Assembly: GCA_900772675.1 (NCBI GenBank)
Contig: CAAGRM010000265.1
Span: forward strand, 1-7,320
Reading direction: 5' to 3'
Length of the DNA: 7,320 bases
Source of the DNA: Lachnospiraceae bacterium
GTDB lineage: Bacteria; Bacillota; Clostridia; Lachnospirales; Lachnospiraceae
In this document: positions 1 to 6,163 of the stretch, piece by piece
How the letters are laid out: each line of letters begins with the position of its first letter
Position numbering within the stretch: the stretch's first letter is position 1
Notes under the pieces: model-generated
Database searches by the model: none
The model's input: the letters and a program-made list of their open reading frames with translations, nothing else
Told to the model about the DNA's origin: nothing
Translations under genes and position numbers: made by a program

Positions 1-705
1 CCGGCGGCGCTGACCGGTGAAGCGATCAGCGGGTTTCACAGTGACGGAAAGTATTACCTGACAAAATCAAAAGAGGAAGTCGCCTATTACCGGAAGCGGG
101 CCGAAGAACTCTTAAAGAATGCCAGTCCGCTGATGGATATTTACCTTGCGGATAAGGCGGGTGCTTTGCAGGCTTTTCTCGTAGCAGATTCCCACCAGAA
201 CGGAAACCGCAGGAATATTCTGTCCGCACTCCCCCTCTATACGATGGACGCTGCTTTTTTAGAAACGTTTCTTTCCGCCCGCGGTATTCCATCTTCTGAC
301 CGGCGCACCATTTTATCCTATGCCGCCGCCCAGCGCCAGATACAGGAGGAAATTTTAAAAACCAGTCCGGTTGAGGATGAATTTTCTCTTCCCGATTTGG
401 CAGAGTTCGCACAGTACCCAATGTGTCTTTCCCTCTCCGGCCTGTTTTATCCGAAGCAGCTGTTCTACACCTTTGCAGAATACCAGGCGCATCTGGCACA
501 GACCCGCGCTTATGCGGCTTCCCATGCAAATTACACATTTACCGAAACGTCCTCCTGCACCTTCCGCAATCTGCAGTTTCAAATCCACGAAGGAAAATGG
601 GCGATGATTTCGAAGAATACGGCGCCGACGATTCACTTTGTCATTCATCATCCGAAGCTTCGGAGTGCAATTGAAAACTTTATTCCGCCGCTTGTGGAAA
701 ATTAG
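1..705 (+). CDS. C-terminal part of an uncharacterised protein, possibly a regulator's effector domain (5' end outside window)
   Basis: The reading frame is open from base 1 to the TAG at 703-705, giving 234 residues. No ribosome binding site precedes the first internal ATG (133), and the 44 codons before it read as good protein (YYLTKSKEEVAYYRKRAEELL), so the real start lies to the left. The fragment is soluble and alpha/beta-like, with no signal peptide or membrane segment. It begins with an amphipathic helix, followed by PLMDIY, and ends with a conserved-looking block (CTFRNLQF, GKWAMISK, IHFVIHHPKLRSAIENFI). From memory, this ending resembles the C-terminal domain of some helix-turn-helix regulators of Lachnospiraceae, whose DNA-binding domain would lie off the window. 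I cannot see that domain, so the function is unproven. The gene converges on the zinc-ribbon gene with a 4-base gap and has no terminator of its own. Confidence 0.8.
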   Translation, partial: PAALTGEAISGFHSDGKYYLTKSKEEVAYYRKRAEELLKNASPLMDIYLADKAGALQAFLVADSHQNGNRRNILSALPLYTMDAAFLETFLSARGIPSSDRRTILSYAAAQRQIQEEILKTSPVEDEFSLPDLAEFAQYPMCLSLSGLFYPKQLFYTFAEYQAHLAQTRAYAASHANYTFTETSSCTFRNLQFQIHEGKWAMISKNTAPTIHFVIHHPKLRSAIENFIPPLVEN

Positions 706-709
706 ATCT

Positions 710-1909
710 CTATCTTCGTTTCAGTTCCTCCCACTCCGGGCCGAGATCGACACTCCCGTTTTTACTTCCGGCAAATGTATCATCCCCGCGACGGTAGACG
801 TGGTCATACGCAACATCCGCCTCGTACTGCCGCCCGGTGGAATCGGTGTAGGAATTGACACCGCGGACCGCCTCGGAATTTTTCTCCCACACGCGGTCCA
901 TCCGCTCGCTCCGGTCCCAGTACGCCTGATTGACGATGTCCGATGTTTCGGAGAGGGTGCGGGAAATCTGCTGAGAGGAGCGGATCGCATTCTGCTGCCG
1001 CTGCATCGCACCGTTGATCTGAACTTGCTCGGTTCTTCGAAGTTCCGCCTCCTGCATGGCATAGTAATACGGGCTGTAGGCAATCGTCCGCAGAAATTCA
1101 TCAAAAATCATCTCATATTCCGCCGGGTCTCCTTCCGAAGTAAGGAGCAGAACGTCGAACGCTTTGCCCCAGTCGTAGGATGCCATTCCGCCGATGCCGT
1201 ACATAGCACCTAAAAATGCCATTCCTTTTTTGAGAAAGTCTCTCCCGGCATCCGTCCTGGTCCGCTCTCCCGGATCCAGATAGGCCTGAACCGTGGCAAA
1301 GTAGCCTCGGAAACTCCTTCCCTCCGCAAATACCTGCACGCGGAATTTTCCCTGTTCGGTGTGTACGGCTCCCTGCAGCTTCTGTTCAGCTTCCCTTCCA
1401 AACCAGGCTGCCTTTTCCTTCAGAACCCCAGCGTCCATCGACTCTACGCGAAGCTGGGTTGTCTTTGTTATCGCGGCGATGCGTTCATATGCATACTGCG
1501 GCAGCGCGGCACGTTTCCGGTACCGCACCAGCGACATTCCATCAAACTGCTCGCCTGGCACCGACTGCGGTGAAAACGGATTGGCGCGGACTGCGGCATC
1601 TTTGTAATATGCAAACGGCAGGAACGTCATCTGCACACCACCCGGTCCGGTAAATGCAATTCCTAAGCAGGCCGGGGCAAGGGAGGAAAACGATCCGTCT
1701 TCGATGATGCGGTACGTCCAGCCCGCCGGAAGAAACGCTTCAAACAGCGGATTTCCTCCGTTTCCGATCGGCTGCACTTCTCCTGCTTTTTCTTTTTTCG
1801 CAGTTCTCGTATATTCCGCTCCGCAGTACACACACCGAATCCAGGGTGCACCTTCTGCAAACTGAATCGGTTTTCCGCATTTTCTGCATTTCATTTCTTC
1901 ATATGCCAT
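710..1909 (-). CDS. Zinc-ribbon protein with an uncharacterised LPxGW domain and helical C-terminus
   Basis: A 399-residue protein. The ATG at 1909-1907 has a strong AAAGGAGGG ribosome binding site (1926-1918) with an 8-base gap, so the start is secure. Residues 8-29 form a zinc ribbon (C8-x2-C11, C26-x2-C29, the second pair as CVYCG). A short linker leads to a domain starting at LPAGW (60-64) and running to about residue 285. A Gln/Arg/Glu-rich helical stretch (about 285-345) contains RMDRVWEKNSE, and the end (about 352-399) is Tyr- and Asp-rich, closing with PEWEEL. There is no signal peptide or membrane segment, so a cytoplasmic location is inferred. Zinc ribbons of this type often mediate nucleic-acid or protein contacts, but nothing here fixes a substrate. 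The LPxGW domain appears related to the C-terminal domain of the divergently encoded transglutaminase-like lipoprotein. I do not recognise a named family. Confidence 0.88.
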   Translation of the reverse strand: MAYEEMKCRKCGKPIQFAEGAPWIRCVYCGAEYTRTAKKEKAGEVQPIGNGGNPLFEAFLPAGWTYRIIEDGSFSSLAPACLGIAFTGPGGVQMTFLPFAYYKDAAVRANPFSPQSVPGEQFDGMSLVRYRKRAALPQYAYERIAAITKTTQLRVESMDAGVLKEKAAWFGREAEQKLQGAVHTEQGKFRVQVFAEGRSFRGYFATVQAYLDPGERTRTDAGRDFLKKGMAFLGAMYGIGGMASYDWGKAFDVLLLTSEGDPAEYEMIFDEFLRTIAYSPYYYAMQEAELRRTEQVQINGAMQRQQNAIRSSQQISRTLSETSDIVNQAYWDRSERMDRVWEKNSEAVRGVNSYTDSTGRQYEADVAYDHVYRRGDDTFAGSKNGSVDLGPEWEELKRR

Positions 1910-1948
1910 TTTTCATTCCCTCCTTTGTGATTTTCTTTTTGTTTTTTC

Positions 1949-1977
1949 ATTATAAATGGTATTTTCCAATTTGTATT
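1949..1977 (-). promoter_or_regulatory. Predicted promoter of the zinc-ribbon gene
   Basis: Read on the minus strand, there is a perfect TATAAT -10 box at 1954-1949. At 17-base spacing the -35 position (1977-1972) reads AATACA, matching TTGACA only in its last three bases. The -10 is excellent and the -35 poor, as in promoters that need an activator or rely on the -10. The resulting leader is A-rich and leads directly into the ribosome binding site. Confidence 0.5.
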
Positions 1978-1982
1978 CGCAA

Positions 1983-2012
1983 TTTCCGTTATGGCTCATG
2001 ACAATTCGGAAA
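1983..2012. promoter_or_regulatory. Candidate operator: inverted repeat between divergent promoters
   Basis: TTTCCG (1983-1988) and CGGAAA (2007-2012) form a perfect 6-base inverted repeat around an 18-base centre, which adds three more symmetric pairs. The dyad centre (1997.5) lies exactly midway between the two TATAAT boxes (1949-1954 and 2041-2046). This position suits a dimeric regulator acting on both promoters. The arms are short, so chance remains possible. Confidence 0.35.
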
Positions 2013-2017
2013 CTTTG

Positions 2018-2046
2018 CAGAATCTACCTGGGATTTCCTGTATAAT
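2018..2046 (+). promoter_or_regulatory. Predicted promoter of the lipoprotein operon
   Basis: A perfect TATAAT -10 box lies at 2041-2046, preceded by TG. The 17-base-spaced -35 position (2018-2023, CAGAAT) is poor. TTGCAG at 2015-2020 is a better -35 match, but its 20-base spacing is too long for an ordinary promoter. Transcription would start near 2053, giving a leader of about 30 bases before the ATG at 2082. Confidence 0.55.
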
Positions 2047-2081
2047 AAAAGTAACTTCACAAAAGACGAGAGGGGATGCAC

Positions 2082-2567
2082 ATGAAAAACAACGAGAAAC
2101 CAAACATCCTGTTTCCTCTTCTGCATTTTCTTGGACTTGCATGTCTGTTGATTTCCTGCGATTCGACACCGGGTCAACAGCCAGGGCAGAACGCATCTGG
2201 AAATCTTGCCGCTTACTGCGATGCGCGGACACAGGATTTTCTGCTTCAAAAAGAAAATGCTGTTCTGCTCGAGTACCGCCATCTCGGGGAAGCAGAAGAA
2301 AGCTGTCTCTGTAAAGATCCCGAAACGGTTGCAGCGTTCCTGAATGCACTTACAGAAATTACCGTAACAGGGGAGACGTCTCTTGTTTCCTCGGATGACT
2401 CGGATCTTTTTCTCTTTACGAACGCAGACGGGGAAACGTATTCTTTTTCTTTTAACAGCCATCATTTTGAACATGACAGAACACAGTACGAACTGTCCGG
2501 CGATGCCGCCCTCTGGCGGCGGGCAGACGATCTTCGGACACAGGATAAAACATTGGAAGGAAGGTGA
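2082..2567 (+). CDS. Small predicted lipoprotein of unknown function
   Basis: I place the start at the ATG at 2082 (161 residues) because AGAGGGG (2069-2075) sits 6 bases upstream of it. An in-frame ATG at 2076 directly abuts that site and would have no spacing. The N-terminus is a lipoprotein signal peptide: a weakly charged start, a hydrophobic core and the lipobox LISC, with Cys26 as the predicted lipidated residue. The mature part (about 135 residues) is probably an anchored extracytoplasmic domain. It has a helix-like DPETVAAFLNALTEI, then beta-like stretches (DLFLFTNADG, YSFSF). I recognise no catalytic motif. Six bases separate its TGA from the next ATG, so it is almost certainly co-transcribed with the transglutaminase-like lipoprotein and may be its partner. 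Confidence 0.85.
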   Translation: MKNNEKPNILFPLLHFLGLACLLISCDSTPGQQPGQNASGNLAAYCDARTQDFLLQKENAVLLEYRHLGEAEESCLCKDPETVAAFLNALTEITVTGETSLVSSDDSDLFLFTNADGETYSFSFNSHHFEHDRTQYELSGDAALWRRADDLRTQDKTLEGR

Positions 2568-2573
2568 CAAAAG

Positions 2574-5294
2574 ATGAAACAGATACCTATTTTTCGAGTA
2601 ACCGGCACATTTCTGGTCCTGGTTTTTCTCTGTTCCGTACTCTTTGGATGCGGCGGAACAGGCAGCGCCGCAGACGATGCGTATCTGACCCAGGTGACTG
2701 CTTCTGTCACAGAAGCGCAGTCTCTCATCGACGAGATGATTTCTTTTTCCAATGAGATGACCGAGGCAACCGGTACCTTTTCCGAAAACAAGGACAGCGA
2801 TGCTTACGTGGAACAGTGCCGCACAAAGCTGACACTTCTCGAAGAAAAAGTCGCTGCCGTGCAGGAACTGCAGCAGCAGATTGAAAAGAGCGGTGCGCCG
2901 TCCTCCGATTTTGGAAAGGCTATCGAACAGGAACAGAAGGAATATTTTGAAGACATGCTTTTGTATCTGAATGCCATGCAGGAAACTCTGACTTTCTATA
3001 CGGCGCAGTACGATGCTTCCCTCGAACTTCTGGAAGCAGCAAATCCCGCACAGAGCAGTTTTCAGCAGTACCTTGGTGATCTGTATTCCACGACGGTCCG
3101 CGTCAAGGAAAATCTGCTTGCCCTTCCGACACCGTCCTATCTTTCCACGCTCTGGACGCATTACGTAGGTGCTTTTGATATGCTGACCAGCTATCTGCAG
3201 TCTGTATCGTCGGCAGCGGCAGGAGATGTCCTTCTCTCCTACTCTGCCGATCAGATCATCAGCCGCGTGACTATCGAAGGAAATGCATACGAAAAACAGA
3301 TCGCGGATCTGATGGTGCGGGAATATGTACACAGCGCGGATGTCCTGGAAAACAATCTGAAGGTTTTTGGAAGTGAAATTCTCTCTTCCTGCGAAAAGAA
3401 GAAAGTTCCGGAAAACAGTTATGTTTCGCAGGATTCGATCGTTTTTATTTATCATTCGCTGGTCGATGAGATTTACCCGAACCTGTATCCGGCTGCGGAT
3501 TCTGCCGTCAATCTGCTGATGTATACCGACAAATCCTACTGTGATGTTCTGGTGACGGCGGAGATCCCCGGCTTTACCCAGGTTTATGAACAGAAAGTCA
3601 CGCTTTCCCCGGAAATGACGTATCTGATGATCAAGCCGCCCATTTTAAGCGAGCTCCCGAATCTCTCCTCGACAAAGGAAACGCAGCTGATTCTGAAAGT
3701 GACCGACTGTGCAACCAGCGATGTCCTGGCCCAGGAGAGCAAGGCAATCAAGCTCTACAGCATTTACGATTACAAAACATACAGCGATGAGTTCGGTGTC
3801 GTGCAGAACGATAATCTGCTCGCCTGGATGACACCGGATTCAGACGGCGTGCTTGCCGTCCGGCGGAATGCAATTTCCTGGCTGGAAAATAACTTTGGAC
3901 GGGACTATGGGAAACTTCCCGGCTATCAGTACAGCTACGGTTTCGGACAGGGGCAGGAAGCATACGTTACTTTTTATCAGGTAGCCGCGATCCAGAGTGC
4001 CATCAGCGCGATGGGCGTTCGCTACAATATGGGCCCGTACTCGTTTGATGCCACGCAACGCGTGCTGATGCCGGACGCCGTTTTAAACAGCAAGTCCGGA
4101 ATCTGTATTGAGACGGCCGTTCTGATGGCCAGCGTCCTGCAGTCCGCCAATATGCATCCGTTTCTGATCCTTACACCGGGCCATGCACAGGTGGCGGTCG
4201 AGACGTGGGAAAATTCGGGACAGTATTTTCTGATTGAGACAACAACGCTTCCATTTGATGCAACGACGGATGACAACAGCGGGGTGATTATCCAGCTTGA
4301 TTCTCAGGGATGGGATGAATATCTCTCCCAGAAAAAACAGCAGTCCCAGCAGTCGGGCGGACTCTTTTATCTGGTGGACTGCAGTCTTGCGAAGGTGCTG
4401 AACATCCGCGGCCTTGCAGCAGACTCCTATACTGCGGATGCGACGCTTCCATCATCACCATCCTCCTCCAGCGACTCCGGTTCCCAGCCATCTTCCGGTG
4501 ATGCATCCTCTGTAGCACCTGCTCCATCATCTTCCTCGTCTTCCGGCACGTATACGCTGGAATCCTACGACGGCGGCAACTTTACGATGCAGCTCCCGAA
4601 AGGCTGGACCATCGAGACCGGCGGCGCCTATGCAGGCTTCTGTTTCCGTGCTTATGATCCGCAGAACCCGGATGCACAGATTTTCTTTTACGGAGAGCTT
4701 GGACCGTATTTTAAGAGTCAGGAAGGAAAGGACGGATATCTTGCGATGAGCGGCGGAAATGACTATCTGAGTGACCTTCCTGTTCTCGAACTGGGTACGC
4801 TGACCGCGTGCCTTGACGGGCTCGATGAATATGAAGCGGCCTACTACACGATTATGGGATCTTCCTATAACTTTGCGGATGTCCATAATCTCTCCAACAT
4901 CGTCGAGCAACCCGTCACAACATTTCTGTCGCCGTATGCCGTTTCGGAGTCGATGCTGAAAGCTGACCTCACTTCCGTCACAGGCGCGCCCTGTAAGGGA
5001 ATTTTCCAGGGATCGATTGTCGATGCCGGTTCCTATGAAATCGGCGGCGTTGACATCACACCAAGCCGTGGTGCCATGGATCTGTTCGGCGTGATTGCCC
5101 CGTCCGACCAGTTTGACAATGTCGCCGACACATTAATTGCATCACTTGGCAGTTTCCGCTTCACGGAAGAATATATCCAGGCCGGCATTGATCAGACTAA
5201 CCAGATCGGTCAGAGCGCCCTGGAATACTCCCGCCAGAACATGGAACTGATGGACCGCGTGATGCAGGACTTCAGCGAGTATATCCGGCAGTAA
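2574..5294 (+). CDS. Large lipoprotein with a transglutaminase-like (papain-fold) core, Ser-rich linker and C-terminal LPxGW domain
   Basis: A 906-residue protein. The ATG at 2574 has an AAGGAAGG ribosome binding site (2557-2564) 9 bases upstream. A signal peptide ends in the lipobox LFGC, with Cys26 predicted to be lipidated, so the protein is anchored outside the membrane. Domains in order: a long helical, coiled-coil-like region (about 36-215, Glu/Gln-rich, e.g. LEEKVAAVQELQQQIEKS); a beta-rich segment (about 285-400); and a transglutaminase-like core (about 430-600) with QRVLMPDAVL, then KSGICIETA, PGHAQVAV and FLIETT. These supply Cys511, His537 and Glu555 as the likely triad. An acidic residue is expected at the last position, usually Asp, so Glu is a variant. 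A Ser-rich linker (626-657) precedes a C-terminal domain starting at LPKGW (674-678). The family suggests peptidase or acyl-transfer chemistry, but the substrate is unknown; cell-wall or surface proteins are a guess from location. It ends at a strong terminator. Confidence 0.88.
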   Translation: MKQIPIFRVTGTFLVLVFLCSVLFGCGGTGSAADDAYLTQVTASVTEAQSLIDEMISFSNEMTEATGTFSENKDSDAYVEQCRTKLTLLEEKVAAVQELQQQIEKSGAPSSDFGKAIEQEQKEYFEDMLLYLNAMQETLTFYTAQYDASLELLEAANPAQSSFQQYLGDLYSTTVRVKENLLALPTPSYLSTLWTHYVGAFDMLTSYLQSVSSAAAGDVLLSYSADQIISRVTIEGNAYEKQIADLMVREYVHSADVLENNLKVFGSEILSSCEKKKVPENSYVSQDSIVFIYHSLVDEIYPNLYPAADSAVNLLMYTDKSYCDVLVTAEIPGFTQVYEQKVTLSPEMTYLMIKPPILSELPNLSSTKETQLILKVTDCATSDVLAQESKAIKLYSIYDYKTYSDEFGVVQNDNLLAWMTPDSDGVLAVRRNAISWLENNFGRDYGKLPGYQYSYGFGQGQEAYVTFYQVAAIQSAISAMGVRYNMGPYSFDATQRVLMPDAVLNSKSGICIETAVLMASVLQSANMHPFLILTPGHAQVAVETWENSGQYFLIETTTLPFDATTDDNSGVIIQLDSQGWDEYLSQKKQQSQQSGGLFYLVDCSLAKVLNIRGLAADSYTADATLPSSPSSSSDSGSQPSSGDASSVAPAPSSSSSSGTYTLESYDGGNFTMQLPKGWTIETGGAYAGFCFRAYDPQNPDAQIFFYGELGPYFKSQEGKDGYLAMSGGNDYLSDLPVLELGTLTACLDGLDEYEAAYYTIMGSSYNFADVHNLSNIVEQPVTTFLSPYAVSESMLKADLTSVTGAPCKGIFQGSIVDAGSYEIGGVDITPSRGAMDLFGVIAPSDQFDNVADTLIASLGSFRFTEEYIQAGIDQTNQIGQSALEYSRQNMELMDRVMQDFSEYIRQ
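4449..4544 (+). repeat. Low-complexity Ser-codon tract (interdomain linker)
   Basis: About 96 bases of reiterated TCA/TCC/TCT codons with Pro, Gly, Asp and Ala interspersed encode residues 626-657 of the large lipoprotein, e.g. SSPSSSSDSG and APSSSSSS. It separates the catalytic core from the C-terminal domain and is typical of flexible surface-exposed linkers. The repetition is imperfect, with no long exact unit. Confidence 0.75.
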
Positions 5295-5302
5295 ACGCTT
5301 TT

Positions 5303-5392
5303 CACACACAGCAGATAAATAAAGTGAAAAAGTCCCTGACTCTGCAAACAATTCCTTTGCAGATCAGGGACTCTTCTCTCTTTATGTGTGTG
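5303..5392. terminator. Bidirectional rho-independent terminator with extended outer arms
   Basis: The main stem pairs 5331-5348 with 5356-5372: 17 base pairs with one bulged C around a 7-base loop (5349-5355). On the minus strand the stem runs straight into TTTTT, an excellent tail for the deoR-family gene. On the plus strand it is followed by the pyrimidine-rich CTTCTCTCTTTA, serving the lipoprotein operon. Outside it, ATAAAG (5319-5324) can pair with CTTTAT (5380-5385), and CACACACA (5303-5310) with TGTGTGTG (5385-5392), sharing one base, so the dyad continues with internal loops. It occupies nearly all of the 113-base gap between the converging genes. Confidence 0.93.
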
Positions 5393-5407
5393 TAAGATAT
5401 TGGCCTT

Positions 5408-6163
5408 TTATTTCTGTTCTTCGTCACACGCGATGATATGTTTGCTCTTCTCATATCCGATCACTTTCCGGTCGGTGATGAAGATTGGTTTTTCGAAGTC
5501 TGCGAAGGTGACGGAGCTGATGCTGTTAAATTTGCTTGCATCGCAGAGGACGTAGCATTGGCGACACTGTTCCATGGCGGTCTTTTTGGTGACGGCCTCG
5601 TTGACGTCCGGGGTTGTGCAGCCGCTTCTTCGGGTTACGCCATTTGTTCCGAAAAAGCCTTTGGTGAAATGATACTCCTGGATCGTGCGGATTGCCTGGT
5701 TTCCGACGACGGCTTCTGTGGAGCTTTTGAGCTCGCCGCCTACCAGAATGACCTTAAACCCGCGTGATGCCAGCCGCTGTGCGTGGTCAACGGCATTTGT
5801 CACGAATACGGCGGAGGTTGCCCGGATGAAATCGATCATATGCGCTGTTGTCGTTCCCGCGTCGAGAAAAATGAAATCGTCCGGCTCAATGAGGGAGGCC
5901 GCATATTCTGCGATTTTCCGTTTGGCGTCGCAGTTCAGCTCATTTTTCTGCGCAACGGTGTACTCGTGTGCCGTCACCTTCTGACCGGCTTCCACGGCAC
6001 CGCCGAATACCTTTTCCAGTTTGCCCTCCTTGTCGAGCGCTGTGATATCGCGGCGCACCGTAGACTCCGATGTATCGAGAAGCTCCTTGACCTCTGTCAC
6101 GGTGATGCTTCCCTTTTCTTTTAACAGTTTCAAAATTATCTCATGTCTCTGCTGTGTTAACAT
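5408..6163 (-). CDS. DeoR/GlpR-family transcriptional repressor, probably of a sugar PTS operon
   Basis: A 251-residue protein, the normal full length for this family. The N-terminal winged helix (about 3-57) has the family pattern: RHEIILKLLKEKG, then TSESTVRRDITALDKEG as recognition helix, then GGAV. The C-terminal sugar-phosphate-sensing domain (about 75-240) carries DAGTTT (101-106), VGGEL, GTNGV, CTTPDVNEA (182-190) and DASKF (208-212). Such proteins bind operators and release when a phosphorylated sugar intermediate binds. The ATG (6163-6161) lies inside the end of ptsI, a 7-base overlap (ATGTTAA), with AGGAAAG 5 bases upstream. The two are therefore co-transcribed and probably translationally coupled. 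The TTPDxxEA stretch and the ptsI linkage are compatible with a fructose-type regulator (FruR), but the specificity genes are outside the window, so I give no symbol. Confidence 0.93.
   Translation of the reverse strand: MLTQQRHEIILKLLKEKGSITVTEVKELLDTSESTVRRDITALDKEGKLEKVFGGAVEAGQKVTAHEYTVAQKNELNCDAKRKIAEYAASLIEPDDFIFLDAGTTTAHMIDFIRATSAVFVTNAVDHAQRLASRGFKVILVGGELKSSTEAVVGNQAIRTIQEYHFTKGFFGTNGVTRRSGCTTPDVNEAVTKKTAMEQCRQCYVLCDASKFNSISSVTFADFEKPIFITDRKVIGYEKSKHIIACDEEQK

Noticed and set aside
638..1213. A 191-codon plus-strand frame overlapping the end of the left gene and the zinc-ribbon gene
   Set aside because: It overlaps two better-supported genes, and its content mirrors the antisense of the zinc-ribbon coding sequence.
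1447..1460. A 13-base match, GCGAAGCTGGGTT, also present near 6686-6699
   Set aside because: Both copies lie in coding sequence on the minus strand and encode Thr-Gln-Leu-Arg in unrelated proteins, so it is probably a coincidence of codon use and not a repeat element.
2076..2081. ATG at 2076 as the start of the small lipoprotein
   Set aside because: It directly abuts the AGAGGGG ribosome binding site with no spacing. The in-frame ATG at 2082 has the right distance and gives a normal Met-Lys signal peptide start.
1989..3455. A 488-codon open frame on the minus strand
   Set aside because: It lies entirely antisense to the divergent control region and the two lipoprotein genes, whose signal peptides, ribosome binding sites and enzyme motifs are convincing. 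Its own product is Cys/Arg/Phe-rich without recognisable motifs, as expected of a shadow frame.
5289..5304. A cre-like (CcpA operator) sequence, TAAACGCTTTTCA
   Set aside because: The core ACGCTTT resembles a catabolite site, but the outer TG and CA are displaced by a base or mismatched. It also sits at a stop codon and not at a promoter.
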